A stretch of 59,608 nt of DNA from assembly GCA_031537795.1 (NCBI GenBank), contig JAVKNF010000024.1:1-59608 (forward strand). The letters run 5' to 3'. The notes under the pieces were generated by a model that saw only the letters and a program-made list of their open reading frames with translations, ran no database searches and had not been told where the DNA came from. Positions 1-8,610 of this stretch are shown here, one piece after another (position 1 is the first letter of the stretch; each line of letters starts with the position of its first letter). The position numbers and the translations under genes are program-made. The stretch comes from JAVKNF01 sp031537795. GTDB lineage: Bacteria; Pseudomonadota; Alphaproteobacteria; Rickettsiales; Deianiraeaceae.

Positions 1-675
1 AAAAAAGAAATGAAAAGCCCTTGTGTCGGAATAAACGGCGTATGCGAAAGACATCCTATAAACAACCTTCTTACGATTTTATAAAAAATGACATTCTTAA
101 AAAAAAATGAATCAGATACAAATGAAAAATCCGAATTGTTCTGCGGTTAAGATAAAATTGTTGAGTCTGACGAGACCTTTATAGATAAAGCTAAAGAGAA
201 AACAAAGACAGCAAGAGGTTGGGATCATAAAAATAAGATTTTATCTTTAATTGAAAGACAGTGTAAAGTTAGGTCATTTCATATTTCTAGTGTTAATGTT
301 ACAACTATCAAGCCAATTTTAAAAGAAGCATTATATAAAGATACCAATTTAATGACAGATGAAGCAACTTGGTATAAAAACATGAACAAAGAATTTAAAA
401 CTCATGAATTTGTTAAACATAGCGCTGGCGAATATGTAAAAAACCGATATATCCACACAAACACAATAGAGGGTTATTTTGGATTATTCAAAAGAGGAGT
501 GAAAGGAGAATTTTATCAACACTGCAAAAGCCAGCATTTAAAACGCTATTTATGTGAGTTTGACCTCTGCTATAATAACAGATTTATAAATGATAGCGAA
601 AGAACTGTTGAATTATTGGCAGGTGCTTTTGGTAAAAGGTTGAAATATCGTGATAGTTTAGTTGTAAAAGCATGA
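1..675 (+). pseudogene. IS1595-family (ISXO2-like) transposase remnant
   Basis: The frame ending in TGA at 673-675 encodes the DDE part of an IS1595-type transposase. The first acidic motif reads ESDETF (near 160-180), the second lies in LMTDEA (near 349-366), and the third region reads HTNTIEGYFGLFKRG (near 456-500), a hallmark of this family. The frame is interrupted by TAA at 85-87 and 148-150, and the N-terminal zinc ribbon is absent or outside the window, so the gene is dead. Its stop overlaps the next gene's ATG by four bases (ATGA, 672-675). That leaves no room for the 3' terminal inverted repeat, so the element is truncated at its right side too. Confidence 0.8.
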
Positions 676-3600
676 ACATTAGCAACTTACAACACATATT
701 GGCAAAATTAGATTTTACATTATTAAACGGCAAAGAAAATTTTTTTGTAAAAAATATTAATGGATATGAAATATCTTTACAAATCAATACAGAAAAAATA
801 GAAAAAACAATTATCAATTTTGGCGATAAAATTAAAATTCACAGGCAAACAACAACCAATCTATCGCAAGACGAAAATTTAATTGTTTTGGAGTGCGTTT
901 GTAGATTATTAGGGAAAGGATACAAGCCAGAATCAATTGAGCTTGAAAAAACTTGGAATTTAGGTCATCAAGGCAAAGGATTTTTAGATATTCTGATAAA
1001 AGACAAAGATGCTAATTCTCTTTTTATGATAGAATGTAAAAATTGGGGAGAACACTTTAACAAAGAAAAGAACAAGATGTTTAAAGATGGTGGACAGCTA
1101 TTAAGCTATTTTAGGCAAGATAGAAACATAAAAGCTCTTTGTTTATATGCTTCAAAATTTGAAAACGACACAATATATTATACAAGCGAAATAATTGATA
1201 CAAAAAGTTTAATAGGTGAGAATGATATAGAAATATTTGAATCATGGGATCACACTTTTAACAAAAAAGGAATTTTTGAAAGTGTTATAAGTGCTTATGA
1301 ATTTAAGAACATAGGATTGACTTATAAAGACTTAGACGATTTAGAAGTTGCGGACGGTCAAACAATTTTTCATCAATTTGCAGAAATTTTAAGAAGGCAT
1401 ATTATTTCTGATAAGCCAAACGCTTTTAATAAAATATTTAACTTATTTATTTGTAAAATACAAGATGAAGACACAAAGTCTAATAAAGAAAACGAAGATT
1501 TAGATTTTCAATTTAAAAACGATGAAGCAACAGAAAATCTATTTGACAGACTTAATACTCTTTATAAAAAAGGGTTAGAGAATTATATAGACATTTTAAT
1601 ACCAGATGTTAGTAAACAGGAATTTGACGAAATGATAAAACACGCACAAACCGAGCAATTAAAAGAAGCATTTTATAAATTAAGATATTATAGAAGCTCT
1701 GCAGAATTTGCTTTTAAAGATGTATACGATAAAGATTCTTTTGAAGAAAATGCAGAAGTTGTTAAAGAGGTTGTGAAATTATTGCAAAAGTTTAAAATCA
1801 AATATTCAAAAAAACACCAACATTTAGGCGATTTTTTTGAACTATTACTAAATACTGGTTTTAAACAAGAGTCTGGTCAATTTTTTACACCAATACCACT
1901 TACACGATTTGTTTGTAAGTCTTTGCCAATAAAAGCAATAATTGACAAAAAATTAGAAACAGAAGAGGATTTCTTACCTTATGTAATAGACTATGCTTCA
2001 GGTTCTGGTCATTTTATAACCGAAATGATGGATGAGATTGATGTCTATGTCAATTCTATTGACGAAACAGATATAAAAGCTGGTAGAAAGGCAATAAATA
2101 TGATTTTAATAGCAAGAAACATAATCTAAAATGGGCAGAAAAATATATTTATGCGATAGAAAAAGACTACCGCCTTGTTAAAATATCCAAAGTTAGCTCT
2201 TTTTTAAATGGCGATGGAGACGCAAATGTAATTTCAGCTGATGGTTTAGCAGTTTTTAATAGTGATAAATATAAAGAAATTTTATATAAAAAAGAAGCTG
2301 GCAAAGAAAATAATGTATTTGATATAATTGTTTCCAATCCGCCATATTCTGTTAGTGGTTTTTCAAATACATTAAAAAACGGCACAGAATGTTTTGATTT
2401 GTTTCAATATTTAAGAGATAAATCATCAGAAATTGAATGTTTATTTATTGAAAGAACAAAGCAATTAATGAAAGATAATGCAGTTTGTGATATTGTTTTG
2501 CCAATTTCGATATTAACAAATGAAGGTATTTATGAAAAAACAAGAGAAGTGATATTGCAAAATTTCAATATAAAAGCCATTGTTTCACTTGGCTCTGGTG
2601 CTTTTATGGCAACACCAACAAAAACTATAATAGCATTTTTAGAAAAAAGAAAAATATCAGAATTTAACGAAACAAAAAGAGTAGCTGATGAGTTTTTAAC
2701 ACACTTTAAAGATGTTGCTTGTTTTGGTATTGAGAAAGCATTTTCTATATATTCAAATAATGTTTATGGACTTAATTTTGAAGATTACACTTCAATTTTA
2801 CAAGATAAACCAACAGAAAAAGCAAAACTTAGTGAGGTATTTAAAGAATATAAATTATTGCGAAATAAAGAAATTATTGAACTTGAAAGAGAAAAACTTG
2901 TTTATTTTATAACGGCTTTTGCACAAAAAGTTGTGATTAGCAATAGCGGAGAAAAAGATATTGAAAAAGAATTTTATGGCTACGAATTTTCAAACCGCCG
3001 TGGACACGAAGGAATCCATATTTATAAAAACGAAGCTAGTAGATTGAACTCAAAACTTTATAATGAAGATTTTAAAGAACTTTATGATAAAAACAAATTA
3101 AATAGTTATATTTTAAGGAATTTTGAAGGCAAAACAAAATACGAAAAAGAACAAATTCAAAAAACCTTAGAAAGAGAAATTGCCGAAGTCCAAACAAGCG
3201 AGGAACATCCACTTAACAATCATCTGCATTATGTCCATCTATCACAATTGATGTCATTTGATTGGAAAAAATTTGATAAATTAATTAATTTGAATAAGAG
3301 AAATGGCTTGAAAATTATAAGTAAGTGAACAATTAAACAACTATCCGAGCTTTTTAATGATAACGATATTGAAAGCGGTAATCGTGAAAAAGGTGGTGCA
3401 AAAAAAGAAGGTATAATGAGTTTCGGTGGAGAGCATATTGGATTAAATGGCGATTTGGTTTTAGAAAACATGAAATATGTTTCTGAAGACTATTTTAACT
3501 CAACAAAAAGAGGTGTTATAAAAGAAAATGATATTTTGATTTGTAAAGATGGTGCTTTAACTGGAAAAGTTGCAATAGTTAGACAAAAAGATATTAATCA

Positions 3601-4429
3601 AAAGGCTATGATAAATGAACATTTATTTAGAATTAATGAAAATAATAGTGTTATAAATCAATATTATTTGTTTAATTATTTATTTTCTCAAGAAGGGCAA
3701 AGACAAATAAAATATGGTATAACTGGTACTGCACAACGTGGTTTAAATAGAGAAAATTTATTTAAAATTAAAATACCACTTCCGCCAATTGAAATCCAAG
3801 AAAAAATTGTTGCAGAAATCAATGAAATTGAAAAACAAGAACAAAATACAAAAGCAATAATTGAAAAAAATAATCAAAAAATAAATGATTTATTTAGCAA
3901 CATAAACAATGCAAAAGAAATTACAATTTCTGAAATTGTCAAAAACTTAACAGCAGGTGGCGATATGCCAAAAGATAATTTTTCGTCTAAAAAAACAGAA
4001 AAATATCAAATCCCTATTTACTCAAATTCCTCTCAAAACAAAGGTTTATATGGTTTTACTGATATTATAAAAATAAACGAACCGTGTGTTACAATTGCAG
4101 CAAGAGGCACAATTGGCTATACTGAAGCAAGAACTGAACCTTTTTATCCAATAGTTAGGTTGATTGTTTTTATCCCAAAAAGTGAAATAGCCGACATATT
4201 TTATTTAAAACATCTATTAAATCATACAAAATTTACTGATAGCGGAACAACAATACCTCAATTAACCGTTCCTCAAATTTCTGGAGTTAAATTATTGCTT
4301 CCTTCAATTGATGAACAACAAAAAATAATCGCACAAATTGAACCAATAGAATAAGAAATAACTACTGCAAAAGAATTTTTAGCAAATGTTAAAAATCTAA
4401 AAGCTGATATTTTAGACAAATACTTATGA
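672..4429 (+). pseudogene. Fused type IIG/IIB restriction-modification-specificity protein (AloI-like), broken
   Basis: One ancestral gene of about 1,252 codons, the size of AloI-type enzymes carrying nuclease, methyltransferase and specificity parts in one chain. Residues 1-180 hold a PD-(D/E)xK nuclease, with Asp in FLDILI and the ECK motif in MIECKNWG (around 990-1045). The N6-adenine methyltransferase follows: motif I is DYASGSGHF (around 1990) and motif IV is NPPY (2336-2347). Two target-recognition domains end in LPPIEIQEKI (near 3780) and LPSIDEQQKI (near 4300), each followed by a coiled coil. Three lesions break it: a frameshift between 2100 and 2131 separating motifs I and IV, an in-frame TGA at 3326-3328 where the context suggests an original Trp codon, and an in-frame TAA at 4352-4354. 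The last 25 codons continue in frame to TGA at 4427-4429. Function is almost certainly lost. Confidence 0.85.
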
Positions 4430-4608
4430 AACCTAAAAAAATCACTAAAAAACAAATAGAATACAAGCAAAAAGTCAAAACAAAAGCCTCACAAGAGCAA
4501 CTTGAAAAATTTAAAGAGTGTTTCGACAAAGAATGCGAAGTTGAAAATAAAACAAAAATGGATAAGACAATTAAAAATTTAAGTAAGCAAAAGTCTAGTG
4601 AAAATTAA
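4426..4608 (+). CDS. Small lysine/glutamate-rich protein following the R-M gene
   Basis: A 60-residue, highly charged, Lys/Glu-rich helical protein with two Cys residues, no signal peptide and no membrane segment. Its ATG overlaps the TGA of the fused restriction gene (ATGA, 4426-4429), so it was probably translationally coupled to it. I do not recognise the family. It could be a small accessory or control partner of the restriction system, or a chance open frame at the end of an A-rich decaying locus. The overlap geometry is the only strong argument that it is real. Confidence 0.45.
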   Translation: MKPKKITKKQIEYKQKVKTKASQEQLEKFKECFDKECEVENKTKMDKTIKNLSKQKSSEN

Positions 4609-4613
4609 TTGTT

Positions 4614-5903
4614 TTATAAATATTGGTTTTGCGAAGTATATAATCTTGTAATATTAATAGACTTTTTTATTGCTTCTTTTAATTTTTTCAATTTAATACA
4701 ATAAGGTGGAATAAAATAAAGAGTTTCAGTTAAAGGTCTTAAAATTAAGCCTTTTTTATGACAACTCTCTATAAATTTATCTCTATTGAAATCTTTAGAA
4801 ATAAAATCAAAAGCAAGTACATCTCCCATAAATCTAATGTTTTTAATCTCTGCGTTGTGTTTGTTGTCTTGATAGAATTTTTTATATACTTTTTCTATTT
4901 TTTCTATTTTATTTAGAGTTTTATTCTCTAAAAATATACTTAAGCATTCATTTGCAGCAGAGCAAATAATAGGATTTGCTGTGTAGGAATGTCCGTGTAG
5001 AAATATTTTATCAGAATTATCACTGATAAATTCTTTATATAAAAAATCTTTTACCCCGGTTACTCCAAGTGGTAAAAAACCACCTGTTATACCTTTTGAA
5101 AGGCAAATTATATCAGGAGAAGAATCTAAATGCTGAAATGCAAAATGTTTTCCTGTTCTTCCAAAACCTGTCATAACTTCGTCAAATACTGAAATTATAT
5201 TATATTTTTTACATAGATCTAAAATTTTTTGATTAAATTTTTTACTTGAGAATCTCATTCCGCTAGCTCCTTGAATAAAAGGTTCAATTATTAAAAAAGA
5301 TATTTTATTTATATTCTTTCGCATAAAATCTTCAAGCTCTAAAAGACACTCTTTGTCATTTTTGTCAATATCTAGATTATCTTGAATTTCAGAATATTTT
5401 GCAAAATGCACCTCGAAACATTTATCTTCGAAATTTTTAAAGAAACCGCTATTTTTCCCAACAGACATTGCTCCAAATGTGTCTCCGTGATAACCTCCCT
5501 CGAACGCTATAACTATATTTTTATCTTTATATCCTTTATTTTTCCAATATTGATGTGCTATTTTAATAGCGACTTCAACAGAAGTGGAGCCGTTATCGGA
5601 GAAGAAAAATTTATCAAAATTTCCTTCTAATAATCTGTAAAGCTTTTCACTTAAATCAATAGCTGAGTTGTGAGTAAAATGTGTAAAAATAACGTGATCT
5701 AATTGATTTAATTGTTTTTTTATTGCATTTTGTATTCTTTTATTGCAATGGCCGTGAATATTCGTCCACCAAGAAGAAATTAAATCTAGATATTTATTGC
5801 CTTTCTCATCATAAAGATATTCATTTTTTCCTTTTATAATCTTTATTTTTTCGTTAACTTGATTTTCTTTAGAAAATGGATGCCAAATCTTATAATTATT
5901 CAT
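4614..5903 (-). CDS. bioA: Adenosylmethionine-8-amino-7-oxononanoate aminotransferase
   Basis: A 429-residue class III PLP aminotransferase of normal BioA length. It transfers the amino group of S-adenosylmethionine to 7-keto-8-aminopelargonate in biotin synthesis. BioA marks are the N-terminal IWHPF, SSWWTNIHGH in the substrate pocket, FFSDNGSTSVEVAIK binding the PLP phosphate, DEVMTGFGRTGK with the Asp that contacts the PLP ring nitrogen, and the PLP lysine in CLSKGITGG. No other bio gene lies in the window, so the rest of the pathway must be elsewhere or missing. Its 3' end faces the restriction block. Biotin genes are patchy in Rickettsiales and often horizontally acquired, which fits a location beside an accessory block, though base composition here matches the neighbours. 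Confidence 0.93.
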   Translation of the reverse strand: MNNYKIWHPFSKENQVNEKIKIIKGKNEYLYDEKGNKYLDLISSWWTNIHGHCNKRIQNAIKKQLNQLDHVIFTHFTHNSAIDLSEKLYRLLEGNFDKFFFSDNGSTSVEVAIKIAHQYWKNKGYKDKNIVIAFEGGYHGDTFGAMSVGKNSGFFKNFEDKCFEVHFAKYSEIQDNLDIDKNDKECLLELEDFMRKNINKISFLIIEPFIQGASGMRFSSKKFNQKILDLCKKYNIISVFDEVMTGFGRTGKHFAFQHLDSSPDIICLSKGITGGFLPLGVTGVKDFLYKEFISDNSDKIFLHGHSYTANPIICSAANECLSIFLENKTLNKIEKIEKVYKKFYQDNKHNAEIKNIRFMGDVLAFDFISKDFNRDKFIESCHKKGLILRPLTETLYFIPPYCIKLKKLKEAIKKSINITRLYTSQNQYL

Positions 5904-5925
5904 ATATTTGTAAAAAATTATTTAA

Positions 5926-6882
5926 CTATTTACTTAAAAATTCTTTCATTAAATCTGGTACCTCCTTTCTTAAAGATTCTATAGCTTTTATTTTTGCTTT
6001 TTCATAATCCATAGCTGACGTGTTTCTATTCAAGAATATTTTTTGAAATGTATTTCCTTTTTCAGAATTTGAGAACAGAATAGATATTCTGGATTCAATT
6101 GTAAAATAACTAAAAACTATGAATTCTTTAAAACTAGAATTAACTTTTATAATGATATTATTTTTAGAGTTATTTTTTGCTACATTGTAACCGTTTTCAG
6201 ATAAAGCACTTGAAAGCAGATCTGTTATCTCTTGATTGTCCGAATCTATAAAAAAAGAAATATTCTCCATTATTCTATCAATATTCTTCTTAATATTTTC
6301 AACTTCTTCTAATTTATTAGTTGTGTCATATTTTAAATCTAGGCCATTTATTAAGGTTATTTGCTTTTGAAGATTTTGCATTTTATCTTTTATATCTTTT
6401 ATATTTTTTATTTGTTTAATTTGATCTTTCTCTTTTATTAAAGAATTACGCATTATTTCTAAATCTTGCATTATAGAATCTATTTTATTGGAAGTTTGAA
6501 CTGTTAATATGTTTCTATCTATAGAAAGCATTACGTAATAAATTCCGTCTTTTGATTCTTGTTTTTCCGACCTATAGTTTGTAATAAGTATATCATTGCT
6601 TTTAATTTGAAGATTGCTATTTGTAATCTCCATATTTAAGCCGGATGAATTTTCATACACATTATTGTTAAAATCTGAAGAAATATTCACTTGAATTTGT
6701 GAAGATATATCATTTAATGCATTTTTTCTTGCATCTTCAAAATTATAGTTGGAAACTCCAATTCCGTATATTATATCATTTGAGATTGGAGGGTTCATAA
6801 ACCAGTCCGGTTTTTTATTAGCACAAGAAATCAAAATAGAAACAAAAACCAAATAAATTATTCTAATTGTCAGTGCATTCAT
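5926..6882 (-). CDS. LPP20-family outer-membrane lipoprotein
   Basis: A 318-residue predicted lipoprotein. I choose ATG 6880-6882 (MNALTIRI) because it directly follows the upstream stop and places a hydrophobic signal before the lipobox LISC, with the lipidated Cys near residue 22. An upstream in-frame start would overlap the preceding gene by 55 bases and bury the signal. After the lipobox, KPDWFMNPP and IYGIG followed by ARKNALNDISSQ match the LPP20/LpoB-like fold of Helicobacter and Campylobacter lipoproteins. The region around residues 150-200 is a lysine-rich coiled coil, and the C-terminal third may be a second small alpha/beta domain. It lies two bases after the SuhB-like gene, in the same operon. 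Biochemical role unknown. Confidence 0.65.
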   Translation of the reverse strand: MNALTIRIIYLVFVSILISCANKKPDWFMNPPISNDIIYGIGVSNYNFEDARKNALNDISSQIQVNISSDFNNNVYENSSGLNMEITNSNLQIKSNDILITNYRSEKQESKDGIYYVMLSIDRNILTVQTSNKIDSIMQDLEIMRNSLIKEKDQIKQIKNIKDIKDKMQNLQKQITLINGLDLKYDTTNKLEEVENIKKNIDRIMENISFFIDSDNQEITDLLSSALSENGYNVAKNNSKNNIIIKVNSSFKEFIVFSYFTIESRISILFSNSEKGNTFQKIFLNRNTSAMDYEKAKIKAIESLRKEVPDLMKEFLSK

Positions 6883-6884
6883 AA

Positions 6885-7634
6885 TCAATCTATATGTTTC
6901 AATATAAAATCTATATCCAAATTTCCGCTGTAAAGGCAATATTTATTTTGTTCTTTATGTTTATATTCTTTTAATTTTAATGATGCTCCTGACTTTCTGG
7001 CAATAAATAAACCAGATTCAATTTGAAGTTCAGAGCCTATATCGAGATCTAGAAAATAATCAAATTTACCACAAGCTAACATAACCAAACCTAAATTTGA
7101 ATTATTGCAGATGAAAGAGTTTTTATCAAGTAGATATCTGAAATTTCTTGTACTGAAAATTCTATTTGATTCTTTTTTATTGAAATTAGAATTATTTTTT
7201 TTCATAGAAATATTATTTAACATTAAAGAGAAATCATCATCTGAAAAAAACATTTCATTTTGAATTGGCAGGAAAATTATAGCACTTTTTGTTTTGTATT
7301 CTGACGTTTTATTTTCAAAATTCTGAATTGCTGCTGAAACTGAAAACATAGATATTCCATTTTCAAAAAGAGAAAAGCCGTCTACGATATTTAGTATAAT
7401 TCTAAATTCTGAATTTTTTTCTGGGTTTAAAGTAGAACCGTTAACAACAAATGAGAAAAAAGGGAAAATTTTTAATAAATCTCCGTATATTAATTCTGAA
7501 GTTTTTTTAATTGAAGAGTTGATAAATTTATTTAGGTTCAAGCTGTTACCGGATATTAAACTGTTAATTTCAATATAATCTCTTGTTAAAATTGTTGAAT
7601 GTTTTCTTATGATTTCAGCAATTATTTTTCTCAT
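6885..7634 (-). CDS. Degenerate inositol-monophosphatase (SuhB)-like protein
   Basis: A 249-residue protein of IMPase/SuhB length. The segment ILNIVDGFSLFENGI followed by MFSVSAAIQ lines up with the family motif D-P-(I/L)-D-G-T-x-N-F-x-x-G-(I/L) and the strand after it. The first metal-binding Asp is replaced (NIVDG), the Thr is Phe, and the upstream GEE motif reads FVVNGST. The C-terminal motif W-D-x-A-A appears as DLDIGSELQIESGL. The fold is probably kept while Mg-dependent phosphatase activity is probably lost. It sits two bases after a 64-codon ORF and two bases before the LPP20 gene. SuhB is also a ribosome-biogenesis and antitermination factor in E. coli, so a non-enzymatic role is possible. 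Confidence 0.6.
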   Translation of the reverse strand: MRKIIAEIIRKHSTILTRDYIEINSLISGNSLNLNKFINSSIKKTSELIYGDLLKIFPFFSFVVNGSTLNPEKNSEFRIILNIVDGFSLFENGISMFSVSAAIQNFENKTSEYKTKSAIIFLPIQNEMFFSDDDFSLMLNNISMKKNNSNFNKKESNRIFSTRNFRYLLDKNSFICNNSNLGLVMLACGKFDYFLDLDIGSELQIESGLFIARKSGASLKLKEYKHKEQNKYCLYSGNLDIDFILKHID

Positions 7635-7635
7635 A

Positions 7636-7830
7636 TTAGAAATTGTTTATATTTAAAATATTATCCTCTTGCTCTATTTCTTTTAATTTATTAACAGCAT
7701 AACTATTTAATTCTCTTGTAAGTTTTAGAATTTCAGATTCTGAAATATATAAATCTTCTGTAAAATCATCTTTAACATCGATGAATTCTTTTTCGCCAAA
7801 TTTTTTTAAAGGAATAAAAGAAGATGTCAT
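7636..7830 (-). CDS. Small hypothetical protein, first gene of a minus-strand operon
   Basis: A 64-residue acidic protein with no signal or membrane segment. Its C-terminal half (SESEILKLTRELNSY to KEIEQED) is predicted helical. It has its own leader region: a minus-strand TTGACA sits at 7866-7871, about 40 bases upstream of its ATG, and the SuhB-like and LPP20 genes follow with 1-2 base gaps. I do not recognise the family. Tight coupling and a promoter in front support a real gene. Confidence 0.5.
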   Translation of the reverse strand: MTSSFIPLKKFGEKEFIDVKDDFTEDLYISESEILKLTRELNSYAVNKLKEIEQEDNILNINNF

Positions 7831-7941
7831 ATTTCTTAATGAAGATATTTATTGAAAATGATAATTGTCAAGTATATATTTATTAAATAAGCTATTTCTC
7901 CAATGCTAAATTTATTTTTTTTATTTTAAAATTAAAAATCT

Positions 7942-7970
7942 TTGACAATTATTTTTTTAATATCTAATTT
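7942..7970 (+). promoter_or_regulatory. Putative sigma70 promoter of the virB2-like gene
   Basis: A perfect TTGACA at 7942-7947 and a weak TAATTT at 7965-7970, separated by 17 bases, end 11 bases before the ATG at 7982. The transcript would have a leader of about five bases or fewer. The 150-base gap 7831-7981 also carries the divergent minus-strand TTGACA at 7866-7871. Confidence 0.45.
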
Positions 7971-7981
7971 TTGAAAAAATT

Positions 7982-8605
7982 ATGTTGAAATTATTTTACT
8001 CTTTGTTTTTGTTTATTTTTATTAATTCACATTCTTATTCAGATGGATATGTTGTTGACACAACTAAAGCAGGATTTATCACATTAAAAAGCTGTTTAAA
8101 TGCAACAACACAAGATATAGACACAACGATAACCTGCCCGAATAGAACTTCTTGTCAATTTATCGCTTCTTCAAGAGACGAAGGAACCCCTGTGGCAATT
8201 TGTGCTACAGATGGTATAGATTATTGTAGAAATGATTCAGATTGCTCTAGTTTAGGTAAGCCAAATTGTGTTATCGCTTCAAGTACTATGGTTCCATTAT
8301 CAAGTTTGAAAGCTCAAGGAATTTTAGATCCTTCTCAAGTTGGAATTTGTTTAGCTTTAGGTGGAAGTAGCGAGGATAACGTTTTAGGAGACGCTTTATG
8401 TAAAGGGATAAGTATAGTAACAGGTAAAGCAGGAAGAGGGTTTATAGCGGTTATGATTATTGTTATTGGTTTGTTGTTTTTTACTGGTAAAATTTCTTGG
8501 AATATGGTTTTATCTGTCGGGTTAGGTACTGGTGCAATTTTTGGTGCTCCGGCTGTAGTTGGTTTAATAACTGGAAAACCTTTTAGCTGTAGAATTGCTA
8601 GATAA
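7982..8605 (+). CDS. virB2: VirB2/TrbC-like type IV secretion pilin with Cys-rich N-terminal extension
   Basis: A 207-residue protein. Residues 1-20 form a signal peptide. The C-terminal 70 residues are a VirB2/TrbC pilin: LCKGISIVTGKAGRGF, a hydrophobic helix, TGKISWNMVLSVGLGTGAI, a second helix, and a final Cys. VirB2 is the major pilus subunit of the VirB/D4 secretion channel (rvh in Rickettsiales), inserted in the inner membrane and assembled outside. Unusually, about 110 residues with eight cysteines separate the signal from the pilin core, whereas canonical prepilins are about 100-130 residues in all. The extension may be an extracytoplasmic disulfide-bonded domain, or a propeptide. The next gene, thrS, starts five bases after its stop. 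No other virB gene is adjacent, as usual for the scattered rvh system. Confidence 0.8.
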   Translation: MLKLFYSLFLFIFINSHSYSDGYVVDTTKAGFITLKSCLNATTQDIDTTITCPNRTSCQFIASSRDEGTPVAICATDGIDYCRNDSDCSSLGKPNCVIASSTMVPLSSLKAQGILDPSQVGICLALGGSSEDNVLGDALCKGISIVTGKAGRGFIAVMIIVIGLLFFTGKISWNMVLSVGLGTGAIFGAPAVVGLITGKPFSCRIAR

Positions 8606-8610
8606 TTCTT

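Noticed and set aside
3326..3328. In-frame TGA in the restriction gene as evidence for TGA read as Trp
   Set aside because: TGA ends several intact genes here (for example the SuhB-like gene at 6885 and the PopZ-like gene at 21234), and the same restriction gene has a TAA and a frameshift, so it is ordinary decay.
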